A stretch of 64,000 nucleotides of DNA from Actinoallomurus sp963823735 (GCA_963823735.1 CAWGMO010000001.1:1054001-1118000); one strand, 5' to 3'. Positions 7,732 to 17,088 are shown, numbered from the stretch's first letter. Numbers and translations are program-made. Notes: generated by a model not told the origin, from the sequence alone.

Positions 7732-7749
7732 CTGAACTGCTAAAACGAA

Positions 7750-7824
<75 letters not shown>

Positions 7825-7899
7825 CGGCTACAGGTCGCCTCTCAGCGCCTGCGCCTCGTCTACTCTAGCGGACATTCACCCCTCCTCGCGCCCGAGTAT

Positions 7900-8793
7900 T
7901 CACGAGCCCGGTACGAGAGTGAGGAGGGAGGCCTCCGGAGGGCAGCAGAAGCGGACCGGGGCGTACGGGGACGTGCCCAGGCCTGCGGATACGTGGAGCC
8001 AGGACGCGCCGTTGCGGTGGAGGCCCTTCACGCGTGGTTTGTCGATGCCGCAGTTCGTCACCAGGGCGCCGTAGAACGGGACGCACAGCTGGCCTCCGTG
8101 CGTGTGGCCGGCGAGGAGGAGGCGGTAGCCGTCGGCGGTGAAGCGGTCCAGGTTGCGGGGTTCTGGGGAGTGCATCACGCCGATGCTCAGCGCGTCTCCC
8201 GACACCGGGCCCGCGATCGAGTCGTAGCGGTCCTTGTTGATGTGCGAGTCGTTGATGCCCGCGAGGTCGATCTCGGTGTCGCCGACCTTGATGCTGCCGC
8301 GGTGGTTGTTGAGGTCCAGCCAGCCGGCGGAGGTCATCGCCGAGCCGAGTTCGCGGTACGGCAGGTCGGGCACGGTGCGGACCTTGTAGTCCTTGCCGCT
8401 CGTACGCCACAGGTAGCGCGCGGGGTTCTTCGGCACGGGGGAGTACATGTCGTTCGATCCGTAGACGAACACGCCCGGGCGGTCCAGCAGGGGCCCCAGG
8501 AGCTCCAGGAACGGGCCGATGGCGTCGCGGTGGGAGATCGAGTCGCCGGTGTTGACGACGAGGTCCGGCTCTAGGCGGTCCAGGGCGGCGACCCATTTGA
8601 TCAGGCGGCGGCGGCCTGGGGTCAGGTGGGTGTCGGAGATGTGCAGGATCTTGATCGGGCGCTGGCCGGGGGCCAGGACCGGGACGTCGAAGCGGCGGAG
8701 GTGGAACCAGTTGCGCTCGATGACGGACGCGTAGCCGACTCCGGCGACCCCGGTGGCGAGGGCTCCGAGCGGGAGGGCGTATCTCTTCTGCAC
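7900..8793 (-). CDS. Membrane-anchored metallophosphoesterase (Rv3683-like)
   Basis: 297 residues from GTG 8791-8793, directly preceded by a G-rich ribosome-binding run. An N-terminal hydrophobic segment (GALATGVAGVGYAS) anchors the protein. The calcineurin-like metal motifs are present in order: HISDTHL, NTGDSI, GSNDMYS (the GNHD position, with Ser for Asn), GVMHSP, and AGHTHGGQ. Substrate is unknown; family members act on nucleotides, phospholipids or phosphoproteins. The order metallophosphoesterase, class A PBP, WhiB4-type protein recalls M. tuberculosis Rv3683-Rv3681c, pointing to envelope homeostasis. It diverges from the YqeY gene. Confidence 0.88.
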   Translation of the reverse strand: MQKRYALPLGALATGVAGVGYASVIERNWFHLRRFDVPVLAPGQRPIKILHISDTHLTPGRRRLIKWVAALDRLEPDLVVNTGDSISHRDAIGPFLELLGPLLDRPGVFVYGSNDMYSPVPKNPARYLWRTSGKDYKVRTVPDLPYRELGSAMTSAGWLDLNNHRGSIKVGDTEIDLAGINDSHINKDRYDSIAGPVSGDALSIGVMHSPEPRNLDRFTADGYRLLLAGHTHGGQLCVPFYGALVTNCGIDKPRVKGLHRNGASWLHVSAGLGTSPYAPVRFCCPPEASLLTLVPGS

Positions 8794-8866
8794 CCCCCCA
8801 TACTCCCAGACCCCGTAACCATTATTGGAAGGCGTCACAGCACTGTGGCAGGGCAAGATGTAACGC

Positions 8867-9316
8867 ATGTTGAAGGAGAAGCTGAAGGCCGACCTTACGG
8901 CTGCGATGAAGGCGCATGACGAGGTTCGCACTCGTACGCTGCGGATGACCCTGACGGCCCTCACCAACGAGGAGGTCGCCGGTAAGCAGGCGCGCGAGCT
9001 CTCCGACGACGAGATCGTCAAGGTCGTGCAGCGTGAGGCGAAGAAGCGCCGCGAGGCCGCGGAGGCGTTCGCCGACGCGGGGCGTACGCGGCAGGCGGAG
9101 GCGGAGCGGGCCGAGGGTGTCGTCCTCGACGAGTATCTCCCGGCTCAGTTGTCCGACGCGGAGCTGACCGAGCTCGTCGCCGGGGCGATCGCCGAGACCG
9201 GTGCCGACGGGCCGCGGGCGATGGGTCAGGTCATGAAGGTCGTGACGCCGAAGGTCGCGGGTCGGGCCGACGGTAAGCGTGTGTCGGGCGAGGTCAAGCG
9301 GCAGCTCACCGGCTGA
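8867..9316 (+). CDS. GatB/YqeY domain protein
   Basis: 149 residues, full length for YqeY proteins. Diagnostic segments are the N-terminal helix MLKEKLKADLTAAMKAHDEV, ALTNEEVAGK, REAKKRREAAEAF, EYLPAQLSDAEL and the closing MGQVMKVVTPKVAGRADGK. The YqeY fold resembles the tRNA-binding tail of GatB, the amidotransferase subunit that makes Gln-tRNA and Asn-tRNA. A free-standing role in tRNA-dependent processes is plausible but unproven. ATG 8867 follows AAGATGTAACGC without a strong ribosome-binding site. The 73-bp gap to the divergent phosphoesterase must hold both promoters. Confidence 0.93.
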   Translation: MLKEKLKADLTAAMKAHDEVRTRTLRMTLTALTNEEVAGKQARELSDDEIVKVVQREAKKRREAAEAFADAGRTRQAEAERAEGVVLDEYLPAQLSDAELTELVAGAIAETGADGPRAMGQVMKVVTPKVAGRADGKRVSGEVKRQLTG

Positions 9317-9326
9317 TACGGCACGA

Positions 9327-9364
9327 AAAAGGGGCTCCTCGTCACTGACGAGGAGCCCCTTTTC
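9327..9364. terminator. Bidirectional terminator
   Basis: Strong stem GGGGCTCCTCGTC with A-run before and TTTT after, between the converging yqeY and penicillin-binding protein genes; it can serve both strands. Confidence 0.9.
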
Positions 9365-9376
9365 ATGAAGGAGGCG

Positions 9377-11644
9377 TCAGAACGGCCAGGGAAGGCCCTT
9401 CTTGTTCTTGCGCGGGTGCCCGCCCGCGCCGTTCCCGTTGCTGACGAAGATCATCACTGAGGTGGACTTGTCGCTCTGGGAGTTCGCGCTGGGCGAGGTG
9501 TACGCGACGGTGCCCTTGCGCTCGTTCGAGTCGATCGCGCGCGGCGACACCTGGACGGGGAACCCGGCGGCCTGGATCCGCTGCTGCGCGAGGGCCACCG
9601 GAAGCCCGTGCACGTCCGGGACGCGCGCCTGGTCGATGGTGGCGAAGTCGTTCACCGGCGTGTGGAAGGACGAGGGCCTCGTCCCGCGCAGCGCGCTCTC
9701 CATCGAGGCCTGCCAGATACGGCCGATCTGCGCGCCGTAGATGCCCGGGCTCGGGTCGCCGTACGGCGCGGCCGGGTCGCCGTACCAGACGGCGGCGGCC
9801 AGGTCGGGCGTGTAGCCGGCGAACAGCGCGCAGGAGTGCGCCTCGCAGGTGCCGGTCTTGCCGGCGGCCGGGCGGCCGATGCCGCGGCCGGCGCCGGTGC
9901 CGCTGGTGAGGACGCCCTGAAGGATCCTGGTGACCTCATCGGCGATGTCGGAGTCGACGCCCTTCGAGCACTTCGTCTTGGGCACCTTGACCTTGTGGCC
10001 GGTCGAGTCGGCGACGTCGGTGATGGCGATCGGCGTGCAGTACTGGCCGCGCGCGGCGAACCCGGCGTACGCGGCGGCGAGGTGCGTCACGTCGATGCTG
10101 TTCGTGCCGAGCACCTGCGACGGAACCTGCTGCAGCGCCTTGCCGTTGGACTGCCGCATCCCGAAGTTCTCGGCCATGTGGACGGCGTCGCAGAGGCCGA
10201 CCTTCTGCTCCAGGTAGGCGTAGAAGGTGTTGATGGAGCCCCAGGTGCCGCTCTGGAGGTTCGCCGACTTGCGCTTCGACGTCTCGGCGTTGCCGAGGGT
10301 CCAGGGCTCGAAGTGGTTGCCCTTGCAGTCGGAGAACCCGCTGACCGTCGTGCTGTTGGGCGCGGGGAGCGTCGTGCCGACGCTGTAGCCCTTGTTCAGG
10401 GCCGCGGCCAGCGTGAAGATCTTGAAGGTCGACCCGGCGGAGTATCCGCTGTTGTACCCGTGCGCGTAGTCGGCCGCGAGGTTCAGCGTGGTCTGGCCCT
10501 TCGACTTGTGGTCGCCGTACGTCTTGCTGACCACCATGGCCTTGATCTCGCCGGTGCCGGGCTTGACCATCGCCTCGGTCGCGGTCTTGCTCTTGGACGG
10601 CCGCAGGGACAAGGCCTTCTGCGCGGCGGCCTGCGCCTTCATGTCGAGCGTCGTACGGATCGTGAGGCCGCCGCGGTAGAGCAGGCGTTCGCGGTCCGAG
10701 GCGGTCTTGCCGAAGGCGGAGTTGCCGAGGATCTCGTTCTTCACGTACTCGCAGAAGAACGGTGCCTTGCTGTCGGCGCAGTCGGTCTTGGGGTGCTTGA
10801 TGTGCAGGGTGACGGGCTGCCCGATGTACTGGTTCGCCTGCTGCCTGGTGATCATCTTCAGGTCGGCCATGCGGTTGAGCACGACGTTGCGCCGGTCCGT
10901 GGCGCCCTTCGGGTTGATCTCGGGGTCGTAGAAGTACGGGCTGTTGGTGACGCCCGCCAGCAGTGTCGCCTCGGGGAGCGTGAGCTCGGAGGCGTTCTTG
11001 CTGAAGTAGTACTGCGCGGCGGCCTGCACCCCGTACGCCCCGGAGCCGAAGTAGGCGATGTTGAGGTAGCCCTCGAGGATCTGGTTCTTGGAGAGCTCCT
11101 TCTCGACGTTGACCGCGTAGCGAAGTTCCCGGAGTTTCCGCCCGAAGTTCGGCGCTTTCGCCGCCTCGGCGTCCTTGTCGGACTTGGCGCTCTCAACGAG
11201 GAGGTTCTTCACGTACTGCTGGGTGAGCGTCGAGCCGCCCTGCTTGATCCCGCCGTCCTGCGCGTTCGTGACGAGCGCGCGTACGGAGCCCTTCATGTCC
11301 AGCGGGCCGTGCTGGAAGAACCGGGAGTCCTCGATCGCGACGATCGCCTTCTGCATGATCGGCGACACCTGGTCCAGGCGTACGGACTCGCGGTTGTGGA
11401 AATAGAACTGGGCTATGACCTGGCCGTCCGCGGAGTAGACGCTCGTGCGTTCGGGTGGCGGTTTGAGGCTGAAGTCATCCGGCATGTTCTGGAAGCTGTC
11501 CGCCGCGTCGCGAGCCGCCATGCCGGCGCTGCCCACTCCGGGGAGGGCGATCAGGCTGACCAGAAGCCCTGCGACAACAGCCGCCCCCAAGAGTCGCATC
11601 AGCTTGACGATCGCTTGTTCCCGATCTTCCTTCGCACCCGTCAC
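9377..11644 (-). CDS. ponA2: Class A penicillin-binding protein with PASTA domain (PonA2-like)
   Basis: 755 residues. A short cytoplasmic tail and one membrane helix (residues about 18-38) precede a GT51 glycosyltransferase domain with IVAIEDSRFFQHG, GGSTLTQQYVKN and the RKLRELRYAVNVEKEL segment. The transpeptidase domain has SAGSTFKIF (active-site Ser), SIN in GSINTFYAY, and AGKTGTC. A C-terminal PASTA domain starts ARVPDVHGLPVALAQQRI. It polymerises and cross-links peptidoglycan outside the membrane. GTG start at 11642-11644. The neighbours (WhiB4-type regulator, phosphoesterase) match the M. tuberculosis ponA2 locus, where the protein supports stress and acid survival. Confidence 0.95.
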   Translation of the reverse strand: MTGAKEDREQAIVKLMRLLGAAVVAGLLVSLIALPGVGSAGMAARDAADSFQNMPDDFSLKPPPERTSVYSADGQVIAQFYFHNRESVRLDQVSPIMQKAIVAIEDSRFFQHGPLDMKGSVRALVTNAQDGGIKQGGSTLTQQYVKNLLVESAKSDKDAEAAKAPNFGRKLRELRYAVNVEKELSKNQILEGYLNIAYFGSGAYGVQAAAQYYFSKNASELTLPEATLLAGVTNSPYFYDPEINPKGATDRRNVVLNRMADLKMITRQQANQYIGQPVTLHIKHPKTDCADSKAPFFCEYVKNEILGNSAFGKTASDRERLLYRGGLTIRTTLDMKAQAAAQKALSLRPSKSKTATEAMVKPGTGEIKAMVVSKTYGDHKSKGQTTLNLAADYAHGYNSGYSAGSTFKIFTLAAALNKGYSVGTTLPAPNSTTVSGFSDCKGNHFEPWTLGNAETSKRKSANLQSGTWGSINTFYAYLEQKVGLCDAVHMAENFGMRQSNGKALQQVPSQVLGTNSIDVTHLAAAYAGFAARGQYCTPIAITDVADSTGHKVKVPKTKCSKGVDSDIADEVTRILQGVLTSGTGAGRGIGRPAAGKTGTCEAHSCALFAGYTPDLAAAVWYGDPAAPYGDPSPGIYGAQIGRIWQASMESALRGTRPSSFHTPVNDFATIDQARVPDVHGLPVALAQQRIQAAGFPVQVSPRAIDSNERKGTVAYTSPSANSQSDKSTSVMIFVSNGNGAGGHPRKNKKGLPWPF

Positions 11645-11881
11645 GCGACTAGGTTACGCGGGACGAGAGGTACATACTGCGCACCTCACCTGGAACGTAT
11701 GACTAGTTCGTTGCCCTCAGATGGCCCGGAGGGGCTATTTCGAGAATGGGCCTATCGGGGGCTGTTGATTCGGTCCGCTCTTCCGTAAGTTCTTCCCCAC
11801 GGCTTTCGTATGGCGGCCTGACGTCCGCGCCCGTCCGGCCGGGGCTCGCAAACGACACCGACCAAGGGGAGTGGGGCCAAG

Positions 11882-12190
11882 ATGTGGATCACGGATTGGA
11901 CCGCCCGCGCCGCCTGCCGTAACGCGGATCCCGACGCGTTGTTCGTGCAGGGGGCCGCGCAAAACAGGGCGAAGCTGATCTGTCGTGGCTGCCCTGTGCG
12001 TACCGAGTGCCTCGCGGACGCCCTGGACAACCGGATCGAGTTCGGTGTCTGGGGTGGGATGACCGAACGCGAGCGCCGCGCCTTGTTGCGCCGGCGCCCG
12101 GACGTCACCTCATGGCGTGAGCTGCTGGAAACCGCCAAGGAGCAGTACGAGCAGTCCCAGGACCCAGAAGAAGAGCTCGTCGCAAGCTGA
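11882..12190 (+). CDS. wblA: WhiB-family iron-sulfur regulator, WblA/WhiB4 type
   Basis: 102 residues. Four cysteines at C12, C34, C37 and C43 form the Wbl 4Fe-4S ligand set, followed by the GVWGG turn at 56-60 and a basic tail (RERRALLRRR) that contacts DNA or sigma factor. The ATG is preceded by AAGGGGAG. The position beside ponA2 and opposite the two ArsA-type ATPases is the same as for whiB4 in M. tuberculosis and wblA in Streptomyces, so I assign that subclass. These proteins sense O2/NO or redox state and repress sporulation or antioxidant genes. It has its own 237-bp upstream region shared with the divergent PBP gene. Confidence 0.92.
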   Translation: MWITDWTARAACRNADPDALFVQGAAQNRAKLICRGCPVRTECLADALDNRIEFGVWGGMTERERRALLRRRPDVTSWRELLETAKEQYEQSQDPEEELVAS

Positions 12191-12245
12191 CTGAGATCGT
12201 GGCCCGGTCGCCGACGGCGGCCGGGCTTCGTCTTTGGGACAGGCC

Positions 12246-13403
12246 CTAGGCCGCGGGCTCTTCGGTCTCGCCGGCCAGCTCGCCCGCGATGCGCCGTAGT
12301 CCTTCGAGGTCGTGCACGTCTTCCGCCATCGCGCCCACCGTCGCCACCGGCACGGTCGGATGCGACGAGGTGAAGCTCTCGCACAGGCGCGACTCCCGTG
12401 CCGTGACCTGCATGCGTTCGGCGTGCAGGCGCAGCAGCGCGGAGGTCAGCTCGTGGTTGCCCCGCGACTCCAGGGTCTCGGCGGCGGCCTGGCTGCGTGC
12501 CGCCGACAGGTGTGAGGCGTCGGACCTGTGCAGGCGGTTCACGACCATCCCGGCCAGCGGCATGCGCTCGTCGGCGAGACGCTCCACGAAGTACGACGCC
12601 TCGCGCAGCGCGTCGCGCTCGGGCGCGGCCACGACGAGGAACGCCGTGCCGGGCGCCTGGAGCAGCTTGTACGTCTGCTCGGCGCGCTCGCGGAAGCCGC
12701 CGAACATCGTGTCGAAGGCCAGCACGAACGTCTGCATGTCCTTGAGCAGCTGCCCGCCGAGCACCTTCGTGATGACGCTCGTGAACATCCCGAACCCGGC
12801 GGTCACGACCTTCATCCCGAACCGCCCGCCGGCCTTGGCCGGGGCCATCAGGATCTTGATGAGGCGGCCGTCGAGGAAGCGGCCCATGCGTTCGGGGGCG
12901 TCGAGGAAGTCCAGCGCGGAGCGCGACGGCGGGGTGTCGACGACGATGAGGTCCCACGCGCCGGAGCGGTGCAGCTGGCCGAGCTTCTCCATCGCCATGT
13001 ACTCCTGCGTGCCGGAAAGGCTCGAGGACAGCGACTGGTAGAACGGGTTGGCCAGGATCTGACGTGCGCGTTCGGGGTCGGCGTGCGCCTCGACGATCTC
13101 GTCGAAGGTGCGCTTCATGTCGAGCATCATCGCGTGCAGCTCACCCTCGGCGCCCTCCACGGGCCGCGGGGTGTTGTCCAGCTCGGTCAGCCCGAGCGCC
13201 TGCGCGAGCCGCCGCGCCGGGTCGACCGTGAGCACGACGACGTCACGGCCGCGCTCGGCGGCGCGTACGCCGACGGCGGCCGCGGTGGTGGTCTTGCCGA
13301 CGCCGCCCGACCCGCAGCACACGATGATCTTCGTGTCGGGGTCGTCGATCAGCGAGTCGATGGTGAACACCGGAGGCTTCTTCGCCTTCCGCGCCGGACT
13401 CAT
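12246..13403 (-). CDS. ArsA-type anion-transporter ATPase, second of pair (Rv3680-like)
   Basis: 385 residues. The deviant Walker A is CCGSGGVGKTTTAAAVG, followed by a Switch-type VVDTPPSRSALDFLDAPERM and the LTVDPARRLAQALG segment. It belongs to the ArsA/GET3-like P-loop group, which works as dimers. It overlaps the upstream ATPase gene by 4 bp (13400-13403), so the pair is translationally coupled and likely forms a heterodimer. In M. tuberculosis the equivalent pair Rv3679/Rv3680 forms such a complex and affects envelope glycerol/nitric-oxide tolerance; that is known of the family, not shown here. Confidence 0.92.
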   Translation of the reverse strand: MSPARKAKKPPVFTIDSLIDDPDTKIIVCCGSGGVGKTTTAAAVGVRAAERGRDVVVLTVDPARRLAQALGLTELDNTPRPVEGAEGELHAMMLDMKRTFDEIVEAHADPERARQILANPFYQSLSSSLSGTQEYMAMEKLGQLHRSGAWDLIVVDTPPSRSALDFLDAPERMGRFLDGRLIKILMAPAKAGGRFGMKVVTAGFGMFTSVITKVLGGQLLKDMQTFVLAFDTMFGGFRERAEQTYKLLQAPGTAFLVVAAPERDALREASYFVERLADERMPLAGMVVNRLHRSDASHLSAARSQAAAETLESRGNHELTSALLRLHAERMQVTARESRLCESFTSSHPTVPVATVGAMAEDVHDLEGLRRIAGELAGETEEPAA

Positions 13404-14395
13404 GCGGCCCCCTGCTTCCTGAGCTCTTCGGCGAACTCATGGAGTCCGGCCAGGTCGATGCCGTCGCCGAGCAGCGGCAGCTCGTACTCCGGAAGCCGCG
13501 CGGCGGTGAGCGCCGCCTTCTCGCGTTCCTGCAGCGCGCTGCGCCGCGCGTGGTCGGCGGCCTCGCCGGCGAGGGCCTGGGCGACCTCCGCGGCGTCGTC
13601 CTCGATGCCGGCGGCCTTGACACCCAGCCGGATCGTCTCGACGTCGAGGCCCTTCCGCAGCGCCTGGTTCAGGGCGTCGTCGGCGAGGATCGGCGGGCGG
13701 ACCATGTTGATCATCAGGCCGCCGACGGGCAGGCCGATCTCCTTCAGGTCCGCGACGCCGTCGAGGGTCTCCTGTACCGGCATCTCCTCAAGGAGCGTGA
13801 CGAAGTGCACGGCCGTCTCCGGGCTGCGCATCACCCGCATCACGGTGTCGGCGTGGTTGCGGATCGGCCCGACCTTGGCCAGGCCCGCGACCTCGGCGTT
13901 CACGTTGAGGAAGCGGCTGATGCGACCGGTCGGCGGGGCGTCCATCACGACGGCGTCGTAGATGAAATGGCCCTTCTTGTCCTTGCGGCGTACGGCCTCG
14001 CTGGCCTTGCCGGTGAGCAGGACGTCGCGCAGGCCGGGTGCGATCGTGGTCGCGAAGTCGATGAGGCCGAGCTTGGTGAGCGCTTTGCCGGCCCGCCGGA
14101 GGTTGTAGAACATCTCGAGGTACTCGAGCATCGCCTCTTCGGGATCCACGGCCAGGGCGTACACGTCGCCGCCCTCAGGTGCCACCGCGACCTTGCGTTC
14201 CTCGTACGGGAGCGGCGGGCAGTCGAACAGCTGCGCGATGCCCTGGCGGCCCTCGACTTCGATGAGCAGGACCTTCCGGCCCCCGGCGGCCAAGGCCAGC
14301 GCGAGCGACGCGGCCACCGTTGTCTTACCGGTGCCGCCCTTGCCTGTGACGACGTGCAGGCGTACGCCGTCCCAATCGGTGTCTCTCGCCCTCAC
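13400..14395 (-). CDS. ArsA-type anion-transporter ATPase, first of pair (Rv3679-like)
   Basis: 331 residues. Walker A is VVTGKGGTGKTTVAASLALAL, followed by LLIEVEGRQGIAQLFDCPPL and the Switch segment VMDAPPTGRISRFL. It is the first gene of the two-gene operon and overlaps its partner by 4 bp. It lacks the tandem second ATPase half of eukaryotic-style ArsA, so dimerisation with the neighbour is expected. No arsenic genes are nearby, so a role in arsenite export is unlikely. ATG or GTG near 14395; the divergent SPFH gene starts 118 bp away. Confidence 0.92.
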   Translation of the reverse strand: MRARDTDWDGVRLHVVTGKGGTGKTTVAASLALALAAGGRKVLLIEVEGRQGIAQLFDCPPLPYEERKVAVAPEGGDVYALAVDPEEAMLEYLEMFYNLRRAGKALTKLGLIDFATTIAPGLRDVLLTGKASEAVRRKDKKGHFIYDAVVMDAPPTGRISRFLNVNAEVAGLAKVGPIRNHADTVMRVMRSPETAVHFVTLLEEMPVQETLDGVADLKEIGLPVGGLMINMVRPPILADDALNQALRKGLDVETIRLGVKAAGIEDDAAEVAQALAGEAADHARRSALQEREKAALTAARLPEYELPLLGDGIDLAGLHEFAEELRKQGAA

Positions 14396-14512
14396 TCTTG
14401 CGAGGTTATCGTCCGCCCGGCGGCAGGTTCCCAGCGGCGGTCAGTGACCTGTGACACGCCCTAGACGTTGGAGGACTAGTGTCGGCTTCAGAGGCAGTCG
14501 ACCGTCGGAAAG

Positions 14513-15490
14513 GTGAACGCCGTGGCGGAAGCGGTACTCGTGCTCCTTGGGCTATTCGCGCTAATAGTCCTCTTTGTCGTTGTCGCGTCGGTAAAGGTCG
14601 TGCAGCAGGTCGAGCGCGGCGTTGTCTTCCGGCTCGGCCAGGTCCAGCCGCGCTTCCGCGCGCCGGGCCTCACCCTGATCTTCCCGATGATGGATCGGAT
14701 GACGAAGGTCAACATGCAGACGGTCGCCATGGGCGTCCCGGCGCAGGAGGGCATCTCCCAGGACAACGTCAGCGTCCGCGTCGACGCGGTCGTCTACTTC
14801 CGGGTGATCGACCCGGTGAAGGCCATCGTCAACGTCCAGAACTACAACTGGGCGATCTCGCAGGTGGCGCAGACCTCTCTGCGGTCCGTCATCGGCAAGG
14901 CCGACATGCAACAGCTCCTGTCCGACCGCGAGACGATCAACGTCGAGCTGCGGCAGATCATGGACCAGATGACCGAGGCGCCCTGGGGCATCCAGGTCCA
15001 GCGCGTCGAGATCAAGGACGTCTCCCTCCCCGAGGGCATGAAGCGCTCGATGGCACGCCAGGCCGAGGCCGAGCGTGAGCGGCGCGCCCGCATCATCACC
15101 GCCGACGGTGAGTTCCAGGCGTCCAAGCGCCTGGCCGCGGCGGCCGAGGTCATGGCCCAGGACCCGGCGTCCCTCCAGTTGCGCCTGCTCCAGACCGTCG
15201 TCGAGGTCGCGGCCGAGAAGAACAGCACGCTCGTCATGCCCTTCCCCGTCGAGCTGCTGAGGTTCTTCGACCGCGCCGCCGGCGGCGACCAGACGCCGCG
15301 CGAGGGCAACCCGCACCGCCCCGACCTCGCCGAACGCCTCGCCAAGGCCGAAGAGGAGCTCGCCAAGGCCTCCGAGCCGTCGACGATCGCCTCGGCCGAC
15401 GACGTCCCGCCGGTCCCCGGGCTGCCGCCCGAGGCGGACACCCCGACCATCGCGCCGCCCCCGCAGGAACAGCGTCCCCCGCAGCCCTGA
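14513..15490 (+). CDS. SPFH/stomatin-type membrane protein (slipin family)
   Basis: 325 residues. An N-terminal membrane helix (VLLGLFALIVLFVVVASV) is followed by the band-7 domain: VQQVERGVVFRLGQ, GLTLIFPMMDRM, VSVRVDAVVYFRVIDPVKA, LRSVIGKADMQQLLSDRETI and the coiled region MARQAEAERERRARII. The tail is Pro/Glu-rich and probably disordered. Slipins form oligomeric membrane microdomains and often pair with an NfeD protein; none is visible here. GTG 14513 follows GGAAAG; a second in-frame GTG lies three codons on. Confidence 0.9.
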   Translation: MNAVAEAVLVLLGLFALIVLFVVVASVKVVQQVERGVVFRLGQVQPRFRAPGLTLIFPMMDRMTKVNMQTVAMGVPAQEGISQDNVSVRVDAVVYFRVIDPVKAIVNVQNYNWAISQVAQTSLRSVIGKADMQQLLSDRETINVELRQIMDQMTEAPWGIQVQRVEIKDVSLPEGMKRSMARQAEAERERRARIITADGEFQASKRLAAAAEVMAQDPASLQLRLLQTVVEVAAEKNSTLVMPFPVELLRFFDRAAGGDQTPREGNPHRPDLAERLAKAEEELAKASEPSTIASADDVPPVPGLPPEADTPTIAPPPQEQRPPQP

Positions 15491-15537
15491 CAGGCGTACG
15501 CAGCGGATCGGTGGGCGGCTGTCGCTAGGGTTCGCCT

Positions 15538-15693
15538 ATGAAGAAGTGGGAGTACGCCACCGTTCCGCTGCTGGTACACGCGACGAAGCAGATTCTGGAC
15601 AACTGGGGAGACGACGGCTGGGAGCTCGTCAGCGTCATCCCCGGTCCCAACCCGGAGAACCTCGTCGCGTACCTCAAGCGAGAGAAGGCATGA
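15538..15693 (+). CDS. DUF4177 small protein
   Basis: 51 residues, starting MKKWEYATVPLLVHATKQI and continuing NWGDDGWELVSVIPG and LVAYLKREKA. The W-E-Y start and the DGWELV core are the DUF4177 signature. Its stop overlaps the RidA region (TGA 15691-15693, RidA ATG at 15696), so it is the first gene of a coupled pair. M. tuberculosis has an equivalent tiny gene in the same place. Function unknown. Confidence 0.88.
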   Translation: MKKWEYATVPLLVHATKQILDNWGDDGWELVSVIPGPNPENLVAYLKREKA

Positions 15694-15695
15694 CC

Positions 15696-16157
15696 ATGAG
15701 CACTCCTGAGGACCGCCTGCGCGACCTCGGCCTGGAGGTGCCCGAGGTCGCCGCGCCGCTCGCGTCGTACGTTCCGACGGCCCGTTCCGGCGACCTCGTC
15801 TACACCTCGGGCCAGTTGCCCATCGTCAAGGGCGAGCTGGTCGCGACGGGCAAGGTCGGTGCCGAGATCGACGAGGAGAAGGCCGCCGAGCTGGCGCGCC
15901 TGTGCGTCCTGAACGCCATCGCGGCCGTACGCGCCGAGGTCGGCGAGCTGTCACGGGTCCGCCGCATCGTGAAGGTCGTCGGCTTCGTCGCCAGCGCGCC
16001 TGACTTCTACAACCAGCCGCTGGTCGTCAACGGCGCGAGCGACCTGATCGGCCAGGTCTTCGGCGACGCGGGCAAGCACGCGCGCAGCGCCGTCGGCGTC
16101 TCCGTCCTCCCCAAGAACGCTCCGGTGGAGGTAGAGCTGATCGCCGAAGTCGAATAG
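15696..16157 (+). CDS. RidA/YjgF-family protein
   Basis: 153 residues. The RidA fold is shown by YVPTARSGDLVYTSGQLPI, the central CVLNAIAAVRAEVG helix, VVKVVGFVASAPDF and the trimer-interface segment ARSAVGVSVLPKNAPVEVEL. The conserved Arg that hydrolyses enamine/imine intermediates fits the AR in HARSAVG. I chose ATG 15696 because the GAGAAGG ribosome-binding site is seven bases upstream; ATG 15690 is too close. It removes reactive 2-aminoacrylate-type intermediates in known members. It sits in the same run as the NUDIX and MBL genes. Confidence 0.9.
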   Translation: MSTPEDRLRDLGLEVPEVAAPLASYVPTARSGDLVYTSGQLPIVKGELVATGKVGAEIDEEKAAELARLCVLNAIAAVRAEVGELSRVRRIVKVVGFVASAPDFYNQPLVVNGASDLIGQVFGDAGKHARSAVGVSVLPKNAPVEVELIAEVE

Positions 16158-16251
16158 CGTTCGGCGATCAGGTCCCGTGCCCGCGAGGCATTTCGCAGCC
16201 TCGCGGTCGCGGGTGGCGAGCCCGTCGGCCGGGCCGAACAGGAGGCGTCAC

Positions 16252-17088
16252 TTGTCCCCAGAATCCGCCCTTCGGCTGCCCGATGAGTACGCCGAGCGCG
16301 CACGTGAGATCCACGAGGGCCGCGCCGAGGCCGCGACACCTCGGGACGCCTCGACGGTCATCCTGCTCCGCGACGCTCCCGGCGGCGGCCTCCTCGTCTA
16401 CCTCCTGCGCCGCGTCTCGTCGATGAAGTTCGCGCCCGGCGCGTACGTCTTCCCCGGCGGCTCGGTCGACCCGCGCGACGCCGACCTGTCGGTGACGTGG
16501 TCCGGCCCGTCCGCGGCGGAGTGGGGTTCGGCCTTCGGCGTCGCCGAGGGCCTCGCGCGCGAGCTGGTCAGCGCGGCCGTACGCGAGACGTTCGAGGAGT
16601 CCGGCGTCATGCTCGCCGGCCCGGCCGAGGGCGCGATCGTCGCCGACACCAGCGACGACGAATGGGAGGCCGACCGTCAGGCGCTCCTCGACCGGTCGCT
16701 GTCCCTGGCGGAGCTGCTCGGGCGGCGCGAGCTGGTGCTGCGCGGCGACCTGCTCCGGCCGTGGTCGCACTGGATCACCCCGGAGATCGAGCCGCGCCGC
16801 TACGACACGCGCTTCTTCGTCGCGGCGCTCCCCTCGGGGCAGCGCACCCGCGACGTCAGCACCGAGTCCGACCGCGTCATGTGGATCTCCCCCGGTGAGG
16901 CGGCCGAGGCGGCGCGGCGCGGTGACCTGCCGATGCTGCCGCCGACGCAGGTCACGCTGTCGGAGCTGGCCGCCTACTCCTCGGTCGAGGAGATCCTCGC
17001 CGCGCGGCGCGAGATCCGGCCGCTGATGCCGCGGGCGCGCGTGACCGACGGCGGTGTGTTCCTCGAACTCCCCGGCGACGCGGGATGA
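16252..17088 (+). CDS. NUDIX hydrolase
   Basis: 278 residues from TTG 16252, six bases after a perfect AGGAGG; ATG 16177 upstream would run through unlikely sequence. The domain has YVFPGGSVDPRDAD and the NUDIX helix around RELVSAAVRETFEESGVML, a slightly expanded G-x5-E-x7-REUXEEXGU box. The C-terminal half (LRPWSHWITPEIEPRRYDTRFFVAALP) resembles NUDT19/NudL-type coenzyme A diphosphatases. The stop overlaps the MBL hydrolase start by 4 bp, so both are translated together. Confidence 0.88.
   Translation: MSPESALRLPDEYAERAREIHEGRAEAATPRDASTVILLRDAPGGGLLVYLLRRVSSMKFAPGAYVFPGGSVDPRDADLSVTWSGPSAAEWGSAFGVAEGLARELVSAAVRETFEESGVMLAGPAEGAIVADTSDDEWEADRQALLDRSLSLAELLGRRELVLRGDLLRPWSHWITPEIEPRRYDTRFFVAALPSGQRTRDVSTESDRVMWISPGEAAEAARRGDLPMLPPTQVTLSELAAYSSVEEILAARREIRPLMPRARVTDGGVFLELPGDAG

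Noticed and set aside
9608..11788. Very long plus-strand open frame (over 700 codons)
   Set aside because: It lies antisense to the clear penicillin-binding protein gene; Val/Arg/Ala-rich composition is the mirror of high-GC codon use.
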